64,000 nucleotides of DNA from Streptomyces sp. XY006 (GTDB taxonomy: Bacteria > Actinomycetota > Actinomycetes > Streptomycetales > Streptomycetaceae), in contig NZ_NOKT01000004.1 of assembly GCF_002237655.1 (NCBI RefSeq), positions 1 to 64,000 of the forward strand, read 5' to 3'. Below are positions 45,429 through 56,217 of the stretch, in pieces (position 1 is the stretch's first letter; each line of letters opens with the position of its first letter). A program made the position numbers and the translations under genes. Below the pieces are notes generated by a model that saw only the letters and a program-made list of their open reading frames with translations, was not told the DNA's origin and ran no database searches.

Positions 45429-47357
45429 TCACCTGATCTCGATCGTGATCGTCGAGCCCTTGGGCGCCGTCTCGCCGCCCTCGACCGACTGGCCCTTGAC
45501 GGTGTCGCCGAACAGACCGAGCAGACCGCGGTCCTCGTCGACCTCGAACCCGGCGCCCTCCAGCGCCTGCCGGGCCTCGTCGACGCTGTCGCCGACCACG
45601 TCCGGCACCTCGATCATCTCGGGGCCCTTGGACAGCGTCAGCGTGACCGTGTCGCCCTCGGCGGCCCGGCCTCCGGGGTCGGGGCTCTGCTTGACGACCT
45701 GGCCCTTGTCGAACTCCGAGGAGTTGACCCGCTCGGCGGCGATCCGCACCTTCAGGCCGGCTTCCTCCAGCTCGGCCCGGGCGTCGGCCTCGTCCTCACC
45801 GGTGACGTCGGGGACGTCGATCGGGCTGCCCTTGCTGACGACGAGCGCGACGGCCGTGCCCGCCCGCACCTTCGTGCCGTCCGCCGGCCGCGCCGCGACC
45901 ACCGAGCCGCGCGGCACGTCCTCGCTGAACTCCCGCGTGACCATGCCCGGCTCCAGCCCGTCCTGCTTCAGCAGGGACCGCGCCTCGGCCAGCTTCCGGC
46001 CGGCCAGGGCGGGCACCCGCACGGTCTCGGGGCCGTCCGAGACGGTGACGCCCACCGCGTCGTTGCCCCGGATGCGCGTCCCGGCCTCCGGGTCGCTGCT
46101 GATGATCCGGCCGCGCTCGACGGTGTCGCTGTAGGCGTGCTCGACCTTGCCGAGCTCCAGGCCGGCGTCGGCCAGCCGGTCCTCGGCCTGCGCCTGGGTC
46201 TTGTCCAGCAGCGGGGGGACCTCGGTGAACTGGCCCGAGTTGATGTACCAGATGCCCGTGCCGAGGCCGAGCGCCAGCAGGACGGCGACCACGATCGTCA
46301 TCGGGCCGCGCCGGGGTCCCGGGCGGCGCCGGGGCCCAGGCGGCGGGGAGGCGAGACGGCTCGTGCGGTGAAGCTCCGCCTCGGGCGCCTCGTCCTCGTT
46401 CACCGGCAGCGGGCGTGGTGTGGTCAGGGCGCGCGGGATCACGCTCGTGCGGTCGTCGGCGTTGTCGTGTCCGGCCGCGAGCGCCTGCGGCGGCACCGCG
46501 TCCAGCTGCTCCTCGCTCAGCCGGCCGCGCCCGTCGCGGACCTGTGCGAGCAGGGCCACGGCGTCGTAGGGGCGGATCTCCGGCGTGCGGGCGGTCGCCG
46601 CGGCCACCATCTCGTCCAGCTCGTAGGCCAGGCCGGGGACGGCGGCCGAGGGCGGCGGGACGTCCTCGTGCAGGTGCTTGTAGAGGATCACGGCGGGGGA
46701 GTCCCCGTCGTGCGGCTTGTCGCCGGTCAGCATCTCGTAGAGCATCACGCCGCACGCGTAGACGTCGACGCGGGGGTCCGCCGTGCCGTTCTCTATCTGC
46801 TCGGGGGCCAGGTACGAGACCGTGCCCAGGACCGTGCCGGTGGTGTTGGTGACCGTGTCCACCGCGCGGACCAGGCCGAAGTCGGCGACCTTGACCCGGC
46901 CGTCGTCCCCGATCAGGACGTTCTCGGGCTTCATGTCGCGGTGCACGAACCCGGCGCGGTGGGCGGCGCCCAGGGCGGCCAGCACCGGCTCCAGGATGTC
47001 CAGGGCGGCCCGCGGCTGCAGCGCCCCGCGCTCGCGCAGCACGTCACGCAGCGTGCAGCCCGCGACGTACTCCATGGCCAGGTAGACGTACGAGCCGTCG
47101 GTGCCCTGGTCGAAGACCTGCACCACGTTCGGGTGGGCCAGCCGGGCGACCGACTTCGCCTCGCGGATGAACCGCTCGACGAACGAGGCGTCCACGGCGA
47201 GGGAGGGGTGCATCACCTTGAGCGCGAGGACCCGGTCGAGGCGGGTGTCCACGGCCCGGTAGACCGTGGCCATCCCGCCGACCGCGATCCGCGCGTCGAC
47301 GCGGTACCGGCCGTCGAGCACCTGCCCGACCAAGGGGTCCTGAAGGGTCGTGTCCAC
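45429..47357 (-). CDS. pkaF: Ser/Thr protein kinase with four PASTA domains
   Basis: Membrane kinase sensing peptidoglycan fragments or lipid II; 642 residues from GTG 47357. Kinase domain (about 11-275): VLALKVMHP (ATP-anchoring Lys), FVHRDMKPENVLI, VADFGLV, GTVSYLAPEQI. A linker with Pro/Arg leads to one helix (TIVVAVLLALGLGTGIWYI) and four extracellular PASTA repeats of about 65 residues. Position matches S. coelicolor PkaF (SCO2110). A -10-like TAGACT lies seven bases before the GTG, so a leaderless mRNA is likely. The Rv2175c-like gene, a PknL substrate in M. tuberculosis, is 4 kb away. Confidence 0.92.
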   Translation of the reverse strand: MDTTLQDPLVGQVLDGRYRVDARIAVGGMATVYRAVDTRLDRVLALKVMHPSLAVDASFVERFIREAKSVARLAHPNVVQVFDQGTDGSYVYLAMEYVAGCTLRDVLRERGALQPRAALDILEPVLAALGAAHRAGFVHRDMKPENVLIGDDGRVKVADFGLVRAVDTVTNTTGTVLGTVSYLAPEQIENGTADPRVDVYACGVMLYEMLTGDKPHDGDSPAVILYKHLHEDVPPPSAAVPGLAYELDEMVAAATARTPEIRPYDAVALLAQVRDGRGRLSEEQLDAVPPQALAAGHDNADDRTSVIPRALTTPRPLPVNEDEAPEAELHRTSRLASPPPGPRRRPGPRRGPMTIVVAVLLALGLGTGIWYINSGQFTEVPPLLDKTQAQAEDRLADAGLELGKVEHAYSDTVERGRIISSDPEAGTRIRGNDAVGVTVSDGPETVRVPALAGRKLAEARSLLKQDGLEPGMVTREFSEDVPRGSVVAARPADGTKVRAGTAVALVVSKGSPIDVPDVTGEDEADARAELEEAGLKVRIAAERVNSSEFDKGQVVKQSPDPGGRAAEGDTVTLTLSKGPEMIEVPDVVGDSVDEARQALEGAGFEVDEDRGLLGLFGDTVKGQSVEGGETAPKGSTITIEIR

Positions 47358-47442
47358 GCAGGGGAGTCTACGAGCCGGGACCGACAGCCCCGTCCCCCCG
47401 GCGGATTCGGGGCGGGACTGCAGCCGTCCTGTGACGTCCCTC

Positions 47443-49609
<2,167 letters not shown>

Positions 49610-49623
49610 GGGCGTCCAGCCCC

Positions 49624-49722
49624 TCCCTTCGCCGGCATGACCCGGATCAGGTTCGTACGGTCGGAGGCCGCCAGCCTCCCTCTCAGCCCGGTGCGTCCGG
49701 GCTCCCGCGAGTCTCTGCGTGG
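49624..49722 (-). promoter_or_regulatory. TPP riboswitch (THI element)
   Basis: Thiamine-pyrophosphate-binding leader RNA 15 bases upstream of thiO. On the minus strand it shows GGGAGCCCGGACGCACCG, GGCTGAGAGGG (the CUGAGA core), GAACCTGATCCGGGTCATGC and GCCGGCGAAGGGA, the standard THI order. The GGAGGCTGGCGGCCTCC helix is the variable P3. The 3' GGGAGGGG beyond the aptamer contains the likely thiO ribosome site, so TPP would mask translation initiation. Confidence 0.95.
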
Positions 49723-49875
49723 GCCACCCTAGCGGGACGCCGCCGGGCGCAGTAAGAGAGCCTCCGTACGGAACCGGCCACGGTGACGTCGTACACGGGC
49801 CGTTTGCGGGTACCCGCAGGGACGGACCCGGGCGGCGGGGACGGGCGCTGTGGAGCAGGTCACGGCGCATGGGCA

Positions 49876-49905
49876 CTGACTGACGAAACGTCAGTTGACT
49901 ATGGT
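49876..49905 (+). promoter_or_regulatory. Promoter with embedded perfect inverted repeat, FAD reductase gene
   Basis: CTGACT (49876-49881), 18-base spacer, TATGGT (49900-49905); the GTG start is six bases further, so the mRNA would be leaderless. The spacer region holds ACTGACG-AAA-CGTCAGT (49879-49895), a perfect 7-bp inverted repeat with a 3-bp centre, a typical TetR-like operator position. Confidence 0.6.
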
Positions 49906-49911
49906 GATCAG

Positions 49912-51153
49912 GTGAGCGAGCAGACGCAGGACTCAGGGTCGTCCGCGCCGCGGCGCGTGGTCGTGGCGGGCGCGGGCATGGCCGGGGTGCAGACCGCGGT
50001 CGCGCTGCGCGAGCGGGGCTTCGCCGGCACGGTGCTGCTGATCGGCGCCGAGCCCCACCAGCCCTACGACCGGCCGCCGTTGTCCAAGGCCGTCCTGCTC
50101 GGCAAGTCCGAGGGCTCCGCCTTCGACGTCGACTTCGAGGCCCTCGGCATCGAACTGCGGCTCGGCTGCGAGGTACTGGGCGTGCGCCCCGGCGATCACG
50201 CCCTGGACACCGAGGACGGGCCCGTGCCCTACGACGTCCTGGTCGTGGCCACCGGCGCCGAACCCGTCCGGCTGCCCGGCGCCGAGGGCGTGCCCGGCGT
50301 GCATCTGCTGCGCACCCTGGACGACGCCGAGCGGCTGCGCCCGGTCCTCGCCCGGCAGCACGACATCGTGGTCGTCGGCGCGGGCTGGATCGGCGCGGAG
50401 TTCGCCACCGCCGCGCGCGAGGCCGGCTGCGCGGTCACCGTCGTGGAGGCCGCCGAGCGGCCGCTCGCCGGGGCACTGCCCGCCGAGGTCGCCGCCCCGA
50501 TGGCCGGCTGGTACGGCGACGCGGGGGCGGTGCTGCGCACCCACGCGCGCGTGGAGCGCGTCGAGCCCGGCGCGGTCCTGCTCGACGACGGTTCGCGGCT
50601 GCCCGCGGGCGCGGTCGTGGTCGGCATCGGCGCCCGCCCGGCGACGGACTGGCTCGCCGGCTCCGGGATCGAGCTCGGCGCCCACGGCGAGGTCGTGGCC
50701 GACGAGCACCTGCGCACGTCCGTGCCGGACGTGTACGCGGTCGGCGACTGCGCCTCCTTCCCCTCGGGGCGCTACGGCGAGCGCCTGCTGGTGCACCACT
50801 GGGACAACGCCCTGCAGGGGCCGCGCACGGTCGCCGCGAACATCGTCGGCCGGGCCACGGGCGAGACACCGGCGGTCTACGACCCGGTCCCGTACTTCTG
50901 GTCCGAGCAGTTCGGCCGGTTCGTGCAGTACGCCGGGCACCACGCGGCCGCCGACACGACCCTGTGGCGCGGCGACCCGTCCGGTCCGGCCTGGACGGTG
51001 TGCTGGCTGCGCGGCGAGCGGCTGGTCGCGCTGCTGGCGGTGGGCCGGCCCCGGGACCTGGCGCAGGGCCGCCGGCTGATCGAGTCGGGCACGGTGATGA
51101 ACCCGGTGCTGCTGGCGGACCCGGCGCGTCCGATGAAGGCGGCGGTGGCGTAG
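49912..51153 (+). CDS. FAD-dependent ferredoxin/rubredoxin-reductase-like oxidoreductase
   Basis: Pyridine-nucleotide-disulfide-type flavoprotein of 413 residues from GTG 49912. FAD site VVVAGAGMAGVQTAVALRERG, NAD(P)H site IVVVGAGWIGAEFATAAREAG, second FAD motif VYAVGDCASFP, and the reductase C-terminal domain. YDRPPLSKAVLLG is diagnostic of the ferredoxin reductase (BphA4/Rhodocoxin reductase) group. No ferredoxin or P450 gene adjoins, so its partner is unknown. The promoter carries a palindrome, suggesting inducible control. Confidence 0.87.
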   Translation: MSEQTQDSGSSAPRRVVVAGAGMAGVQTAVALRERGFAGTVLLIGAEPHQPYDRPPLSKAVLLGKSEGSAFDVDFEALGIELRLGCEVLGVRPGDHALDTEDGPVPYDVLVVATGAEPVRLPGAEGVPGVHLLRTLDDAERLRPVLARQHDIVVVGAGWIGAEFATAAREAGCAVTVVEAAERPLAGALPAEVAAPMAGWYGDAGAVLRTHARVERVEPGAVLLDDGSRLPAGAVVVGIGARPATDWLAGSGIELGAHGEVVADEHLRTSVPDVYAVGDCASFPSGRYGERLLVHHWDNALQGPRTVAANIVGRATGETPAVYDPVPYFWSEQFGRFVQYAGHHAAADTTLWRGDPSGPAWTVCWLRGERLVALLAVGRPRDLAQGRRLIESGTVMNPVLLADPARPMKAAVA

Positions 51154-51265
51154 GGCCCGCGGCGGCCCGGTGCGGGGGCCGCGAGGCGTCGTGCGGGCGG
51201 GTGCCCGGGCCCGGTGCGTGCGCCCGGGTGGACCGGGCCGGCTTCCGACTGTCAGTGGCGGATGG

Positions 51266-51271
51266 CAGGCT
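51266..51271 (+). promoter_or_regulatory. -10 box of the Rv2175c-like gene (leaderless)
   Basis: CAGGCT ends seven bases before GTG 51279 and no ribosome site is present. Consistent with a leaderless mRNA. Confidence 0.45.
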
Positions 51272-51278
51272 GGTTTCC

Positions 51279-51644
51279 GTGACCGAGATTGACGCAAAGA
51301 TCGATGCTCTCGTCCCTGCCTGGCTCACCCTCCCCGACATCGCCGAGCAGTTCGGCGTCGAGGTGACGCGCGTGCGGCAGCTGGTCAAGGAGGGCCAGCT
51401 CATCGCCGTACGCCGCGGTGAGAACCGCGCGCTGCACGTCCCCGCGGACTTCATCGACGGGGACAAGGTCGTCAAGGGCCTGTCCGGGACCCTGACGCTC
51501 CTGCGGGACGACGGCTTCACGGTCGAAGAGATGCTGGAGTGGCTCTTCACCCCCGACCCGTCCCTGCCCGGCACCCCGGCGCAGGCACTCCGTGAGAACC
51601 GCGGCACGGAGGTGAAGCGCCGCGCCCAGGCGCTCGCGGTCTGA
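51279..51644 (+). CDS. Rv2175c-family DNA-binding protein
   Basis: A 121-residue protein. Residues 10-60 form a winged helix-turn-helix (LVPAWLTLPDIAEQFGVEV then RVRQLVKEGQLIAVRR); the remainder matches the Rv2175c C-terminal domain (VVKGLSGTLTLLRDDGF, EEMLEWLFTPDPSLPGTP). In M. tuberculosis Rv2175c is a DNA-binding substrate of the PASTA-less kinase PknL encoded beside it. Here the nearest kinase is the PASTA kinase 4 kb away. Start GTG 51279; the longer frame from 50964 is a shadow of the flavoprotein gene. Confidence 0.88.
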   Translation: MTEIDAKIDALVPAWLTLPDIAEQFGVEVTRVRQLVKEGQLIAVRRGENRALHVPADFIDGDKVVKGLSGTLTLLRDDGFTVEEMLEWLFTPDPSLPGTPAQALRENRGTEVKRRAQALAV

Positions 51645-51949
51645 CCCGGCCGCGATCGGACAACCGCCCGGCACCGTGCGAGCGGGGCCGGGCCTGAACA
51701 ACCGCCCGTATGGGGCCGTGGCCCGTGGGGTCACGGCCCGGGGACCGGCCGCGCCCGTTCCGGCCGGCCTGACCACTGGCCCGGGCCGAACGCCCGGGTG
51801 GCCCCCGGGGCGCTCCCGCCGGCCGAGGGGCAGGCGTAGGGTGCCCGGGGCGTCGTGGCGGGCGAGGGCCTCCCCGCACCGCAGACGCACCCGTACGGCA
51901 CCGACGTACCGCGGGCGCACCCGCGGCACCGACCTCCAGGGGGACATCC
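51645..51949 (+). other. Intergenic region before thiE
   Basis: No gene seen. An inverted repeat GGGCCGTG (51713-51720) and CACGGCCC (51732-51739) with an 11-base loop may terminate the upstream gene. No TPP element is present before thiE, unlike thiO. A purine-rich AGGGGGAC precedes the thiE ATG. Confidence 0.5.
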
Positions 51950-52609
51950 ATGCCCGGCACCGCCGCCACCACCGCCCGCGCCCAGCTCGCCGACGCCCGG
52001 GTCTACCTGTGCACCGACGCGCGCAGGCGGCAGGGGGACCTGCCGGAGTTCCTGGACGCCGTGCTGGCGGGCGGCGTCGACATCGTGCAGCTGCGCGACA
52101 AGGGCATGGAGGCCGCCGAGGAGCTGGAGCACCTGGCCGTCTTCGCCGACGCCTGCGCCCGGCACGGCAAGCTGCTCGCGGTCAACGACCGGGCGGACGT
52201 CGCCCACGCCGCCGGCTCGGACGTGCTCCACCTCGGCCAGGGCGACCTCCCGGTCCCCGCGGCCCGCGCGATCCTCGGCGACGACGTGCTGATCGGCCGC
52301 TCCACCCACGCCGAGTCCGAGGCCGCGGCGGCCGCCGCGCAGGACGGCGTGGACTACTTCTGCACCGGCCCGTGCTGGCCCACCCCCACCAAGCCCGGCC
52401 GCCACGCCCCCGGCCTGGACCTCGTCCGGTACACCGCCGCCCTCGGCACCGACCGCCCCTGGTTCGCCATCGGCGGCATCGACCTGACCACCCTCGACCA
52501 GGTCCTGGAGGCGGGCGCCCGGCGCGTCGTCGTCGTACGGGCGATCACCGAGGCCGACGACCCGGGCGCGGCGGCGTCCGAGTTCGCCAAGCGGCTGCGG
52601 GAGCGGTAG
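51950..52609 (+). CDS. thiE: Thiamine phosphate synthase
   Basis: Joins the pyrimidine and thiazole moieties to thiamine phosphate; 219 residues, TIM barrel. [54 protein letters not shown] and [16 protein letters not shown] are the phosphate- and substrate-binding blocks, and WFAIGGID closes the site. Start ATG 51950. It lies 2 kb from thiOSG on the opposite strand, flanking the flavoprotein and Rv2175c-like genes. Confidence 0.94.
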   Translation: MPGTAATTARAQLADARVYLCTDARRRQGDLPEFLDAVLAGGVDIVQLRDKGMEAAEELEHLAVFADACARHGKLLAVNDRADVAHAAGSDVLHLGQGDLPVPAARAILGDDVLIGRSTHAESEAAAAAAQDGVDYFCTGPCWPTPTKPGRHAPGLDLVRYTAALGTDRPWFAIGGIDLTTLDQVLEAGARRVVVVRAITEADDPGAAASEFAKRLRER

Positions 52610-52700
52610 CCCGGCCGGCGGCCCGCGGGTGACGCCCGCGGGACGGAATGTCCAAGGGGTGGACAACAAGTGGACAAATGGGGCAAATGTCTGCGTCTGG

Positions 52701-52729
52701 TTGGGGGACCGACCGCCCCTGACTAACCT
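52701..52729 (+). promoter_or_regulatory. metF promoter (leaderless)
   Basis: TTGGGG (52701-52706), 17-base spacer, TAACCT (52724-52729), six bases before ATG 52736. No ribosome site; transcription likely starts at the ATG. Confidence 0.65.
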
Positions 52730-52735
52730 GCCCGT

Positions 52736-53659
52736 ATGGCCCTCGGCACCGCATCCATCAGGTCGGACCACGCGCGCACCGTCCGCGACATGCTCGCGAC
52801 CGGCAAGACGACGTACTCGTTCGAGTTCTACGCCCCGAAGACCCCGAAGGGCGAGCGGATGCTGTGGAACGCGCTGCGGCGGGTCGAGGCCGTGGCGCCC
52901 GACTTCGTCTCCGTGACCTACGGCGCCGGCGGCTCCACCCGCGCGGGCACGGTCAAGGCGACCGAGGCGATCGCCTCCGACACCACCCTCACGCCGATCG
53001 CGCACCTCACCGCCGTCGACCACTCGGTGGCCGACCTGCGCAACATCATCGGGCAGTACGCCGACGCCGGGATCCGCAACATGCTCGCCCTGCGCGGCGA
53101 CCCGCCCGGCGACCCGATGGGCGAGTGGGTGCCGCACCCCCGCGGCCTGGCCTACGCCGCCGAACTCGTCGAACTGATCAAGGCGTCCGGCGACTTCTGC
53201 GTGGGCGTCGCCGCCTTCCCGGCGATGCACCCGCGCTCCACCGACTGGGACACCGACGTCCGCCACTTCGTCGACAAGTGCCGCGCGGGCGCCGACTACG
53301 CCATCACGCAGATGTTCTTCCACCCGGAGGACTACCTCCGGCTGCGCGACCGCGTCTCGGCGGCCGGCTGCGACACCCCGATCATCCCCGAGGTCATGCC
53401 GATCGCCAGCGTGCGGTCGCTGGAGCGGATCGGGTCGCTCACCAACGCCGCGTTCCCGGCCGCCCTGAAAGAGCGGATCCTCACAGCACAAGACGATCCG
53501 GCCGCTGTACGCTCCATTGGGATCGAATTCGCCACGGAGTTCTGTGCGCGGCTGCTCGCCGAGGGCGTGCCCGGCTTGCACTTCATCACGCTCAACAACT
53601 CCACCGCGACACTGGAAATCTACGAGAACCTGGGCCTGCACCACCCATCGCAGGCCTAG
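52736..53659 (+). CDS. metF: 5,10-methylenetetrahydrofolate reductase
   Basis: FAD enzyme making 5-methyl-THF for methionine synthesis; 307 residues. [15 protein letters not shown] (catalytic Glu), [49 protein letters not shown] and [16 protein letters not shown] are all family blocks, and [20 protein letters not shown] ends the barrel. No SAM-binding regulatory domain, as in bacterial MetF. Monocistronic, 56 bases before the next ATG. Confidence 0.96.
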   Translation: MALGTASIRSDHARTVRDMLATGKTTYSFEFYAPKTPKGERMLWNALRRVEAVAPDFVSVTYGAGGSTRAGTVKATEAIASDTTLTPIAHLTAVDHSVADLRNIIGQYADAGIRNMLALRGDPPGDPMGEWVPHPRGLAYAAELVELIKASGDFCVGVAAFPAMHPRSTDWDTDVRHFVDKCRAGADYAITQMFFHPEDYLRLRDRVSAAGCDTPIIPEVMPIASVRSLERIGSLTNAAFPAALKERILTAQDDPAAVRSIGIEFATEFCARLLAEGVPGLHFITLNNSTATLEIYENLGLHHPSQA

Positions 53660-53715
53660 ACCGTTCGCACCGGTATACGACACACTGCGTAGCGGCCACT
53701 GGGAGAGGGGCGTAC

Positions 53716-54651
53716 ATGGGCTGGGCGGTCCTCTACATCGCGTTCGGCATCGTCGCGCTGTGGCTGCTGGGCGAGGTGCTGCTGCAGTACAAGGCGCGGC
53801 TGCGCTGGCGGCTGCTGGCCTTCGCCGGCTTCCTCGGCGTCGTGGTCGGTGTCCTGATTCCGTCGGTCGTCGTGATCGGACTGGGCGCGGCCGCCTTCGC
53901 GGTCGGGCAGACCTACGTCACCCTCTCCTTCCGCAGCGGCTTCGCGGCCGGCTGGGCGGTCAACGCCCCGGTGCTCGGCGGCAGCAAGCGCCGGGGCCGC
54001 GCCGAGCGCGGCCGCCAGGAGCCGACCCTGGAGGTCTCCGGCCTGGAGGCGGCCGACGGCGGCTACGGCGACGAGACCGGCGACCGCCGCCGCGAGTCCG
54101 CCTACGGCCACGACGACGACTACGACCGCGACGACGTCTTCACACCGGCGCGCCCCGGCCAGACCGCCGCCGAGACCACCGCCGTCTACGAGCCGCAGCC
54201 CATGCCCGAGGACACCGGCTCCTACGGCGTCTACGGCGACAACGGCTACCCCCAGCCCGACGGCGGGCCGCACGAGCAGTACGCCGCCCAGAACAGCGAC
54301 CAGTCCTACGCCTACGACTACTCGGGCTATGCCCAGCAGGGCTACGAGGCGGGCGGCCAGCAGCAGTACGCCGCCTACTCGGACCCGTACATCGGCTCGT
54401 CGACCTACGGCGGGGCCCCGTACGACAGCGGCTACGGCGACCAGCAGTACTACGGCCAGCAGCAGGCGTACGGCCAGGACCAGTACGCCGGGACCTACGG
54501 CGGCGAGACCCCGCCCGGCGGGGTGTGGGTGCCGCAGCAGCGCAACACCGACGAGTACGGGCAGGAGCTGCCGCCCGAGCAGGCCTACCCCTACCAGGGC
54601 GGCGGGCAGCAGCCGCACGGCAACGGCTTCGACGAGCAGTACCGTTTCTGA
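53716..54651 (+). CDS. Membrane protein with Tyr/Gln/Gly-rich disordered tail
   Basis: Unrecognised 311-residue protein from ATG 53716. Three hydrophobic segments (about 2-22, 32-50, 51-72) form the N-terminus. Residues about 90-145 are charged. From about 150 to 311 the sequence is low-complexity, dominated by Tyr, Gly, Gln, Asp, Ser and Pro, for example YDSGYGDQQYYGQQQAYGQ, with at least 30 tyrosines. Such composition favours disorder, self-association or tyrosine phosphorylation. Codon usage keeps strong G+C at third positions, supporting a real gene. The long upstream frame is a metF shadow. Confidence 0.8.
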   Translation: MGWAVLYIAFGIVALWLLGEVLLQYKARLRWRLLAFAGFLGVVVGVLIPSVVVIGLGAAAFAVGQTYVTLSFRSGFAAGWAVNAPVLGGSKRRGRAERGRQEPTLEVSGLEAADGGYGDETGDRRRESAYGHDDDYDRDDVFTPARPGQTAAETTAVYEPQPMPEDTGSYGVYGDNGYPQPDGGPHEQYAAQNSDQSYAYDYSGYAQQGYEAGGQQQYAAYSDPYIGSSTYGGAPYDSGYGDQQYYGQQQAYGQDQYAGTYGGETPPGGVWVPQQRNTDEYGQELPPEQAYPYQGGGQQPHGNGFDEQYRF

Positions 54652-54652
54652 A

Positions 54653-54670
54653 GCCCCCGGTCCCGGGGGC
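54653..54670. terminator. Bidirectional terminator after the Tyr-rich gene
   Basis: GCCCCCGG (54653-54660) and CCGGGGGC (54663-54670) with a 2-base centre, two bases after the stop and between convergent genes. Confidence 0.6.
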
Positions 54671-54732
54671 CCTGCCGGTCACTGGCCGAGGGCCCGTGCC
54701 GGTCACTGTCCCGGGGGCCGGGCCGGTCACTG
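54661..54732. repeat. Three 24-bp tandem repeats at the end of the CrtI-like gene
   Basis: Units at 54661-54684, 54685-54708 and 54709-54732 each end in GCCGGTCACTG; units 1 and 3 also share TCCCGGGGGCC. On the minus strand the last unit contains the stop codon of the CrtI-like gene, so the other two look like duplications of the gene's end. Confidence 0.8.
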
Positions 54733-56217
54733 AGAGCCCCGGAAGTCCGGTCCCTCCACGATCAGTCCCGCGACCAGGGCGCCCGACATGCCTGCGTGCG
54801 GCAGGCCGCCGCCCGGGTGCGCCCAGCCGCCCACGGCGTACAGACCGGACACGCGCGTGGTGTTGGACGGGTGCAGCAGCCGCCCTCCGGCAGCCGCCAG
54901 CGCCGGGACGGGCACCGCCCCGCCCTCCGCGCCGGTCGCCTCCGCGATGCCCGCCGGCGTGATCACCTCCTGCCACAGCAGCCGCTCGCGCAGCCCGGGC
55001 ACGGCGCGCTCGGCGGCGGCGATCACGCGCTCGGCCAGAGCGTCGTAGGGCCCGTCGAGCCGAGCGGGCACCACCGTCGTGAGCGCGACCGCCTCGTGGC
55101 CCTCCGGGGCGGAGCGCGGGTCGCCGGGCCGCAGGACCGTCACGGTCGGCTCCGCGTCCGGCGCCGCCGCGCCGAACAGGGCCTCCAACTCGGCCTCGCG
55201 GTCCGGGGCGTGCACCACCGTGCGGTGGGCCGTGCCCTCGGGTCGGGCGCCGCGCAGGGCGAGCAGGACGGTCAGCCGGCCGGACGCGGCCGGCTGCGGC
55301 GGCACTTCGCCCTCGGCCCGTACCCCGTGACCCGCCGTCAGGCGCTCCAGGACGCCGGGCGCGACCCCGGCCACCACGAAGTCGGCCTCGGCCGCCGTCC
55401 CGTCGGCCAGCTCGATCCCGCGGACCCGGCCGTCCTTCTCGCGCACGGCGGTGACGTCGGCGCCGAAGTGGAACTCGACCCGCCGCGCCACACACCGCTC
55501 GTACACGGCCCGGGCCAGCTCGCGCAGCCCGCCGCCCACGTACCACGTGCCGAAGGCGTGCTCCATGTACGGCAGGACGGCCGCGCTCGCCGGGGTGGTC
55601 CGGGGGTCCAGGCCCTGTGCGAGGGCGTACCCCTCCAGCAGGGCCGTGAGCCGCGGGTCGCGCAGCTCCCAGGCCCCGACCTCGGCCAGCGTGCCCGCCC
55701 GGCGGGTGCGCAGCAGGCGCTTGTGCGGCACCGCCGGATAGGGCTCGCGCTCGGCCAGCACCTGCCAGTCGGGCCACAGGGGCTCCTCCAGGAGCGGGCG
55801 GCGGGTGCGGTCCCAGGCCTCGCGGGCGCGCACCAGGAAGTCGCCCCACCGCTTCCCGGCACCCGCGCCGAGGGCCTCGTCCAGGGCGGCGACGACACCC
55901 GCGCGCGAGGCGTTCGGCAGCGACACCGCCGTGCCGTCCGCGAACACGTGCCGGGACGAGGGGTCGACCTGGACCAGCTCGACGCACGCCTCCAGCGGCT
56001 CCTTGCCGGTCTTGACGAACAGGTCGCGGTAGACGGCGGGCAGCGGGAGCACGCCGGGGCCGGTGTCGAAGGAGAAGCCGTCCCGCTCGAAGCGGCGCAG
56101 GGCACCGCCGTAGGTGTCCGTCCGCTCGTACACCGCCACCCGGTGGCCCGCGACGGCCAGCCGGGCGGCGGCCGCCAGCGCGCCCATCCCGGCGCCGATC
56201 ACCGCAATCCGTGCCAT
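54727..56217 (-). CDS. CrtI-like phytoene desaturase family flavoprotein
   Basis: FAD-dependent oxidoreductase or isomerase of 496 residues from ATG 56217. N-terminal FAD motif IAVIGAGMGALAAAARLAVAGHRVAVYERTDTYGG in two blocks, then FDTGPGVLPLP (as in CrtI), YVGGGLRELARAVYERC, and the C-terminal GLYAVGGWAHPGGGLPHAGMSGALVA. No carotenoid genes (crtB, crtE) are near, so the substrate need not be phytoene. Transcription would come from the G-rich region upstream. The longer open frame to 56991 is not coding. Confidence 0.85.
   Translation of the reverse strand: MARIAVIGAGMGALAAAARLAVAGHRVAVYERTDTYGGALRRFERDGFSFDTGPGVLPLPAVYRDLFVKTGKEPLEACVELVQVDPSSRHVFADGTAVSLPNASRAGVVAALDEALGAGAGKRWGDFLVRAREAWDRTRRPLLEEPLWPDWQVLAEREPYPAVPHKRLLRTRRAGTLAEVGAWELRDPRLTALLEGYALAQGLDPRTTPASAAVLPYMEHAFGTWYVGGGLRELARAVYERCVARRVEFHFGADVTAVREKDGRVRGIELADGTAAEADFVVAGVAPGVLERLTAGHGVRAEGEVPPQPAASGRLTVLLALRGARPEGTAHRTVVHAPDREAELEALFGAAAPDAEPTVTVLRPGDPRSAPEGHEAVALTTVVPARLDGPYDALAERVIAAAERAVPGLRERLLWQEVITPAGIAEATGAEGGAVPVPALAAAGGRLLHPSNTTRVSGLYAVGGWAHPGGGLPHAGMSGALVAGLIVEGPDFRGSQ

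Noticed and set aside
51645..51949. TPP riboswitch before thiE
   Set aside because: No CTGAGA or GAACCTGATC core in this interval; only an ordinary ribosome site precedes thiE.
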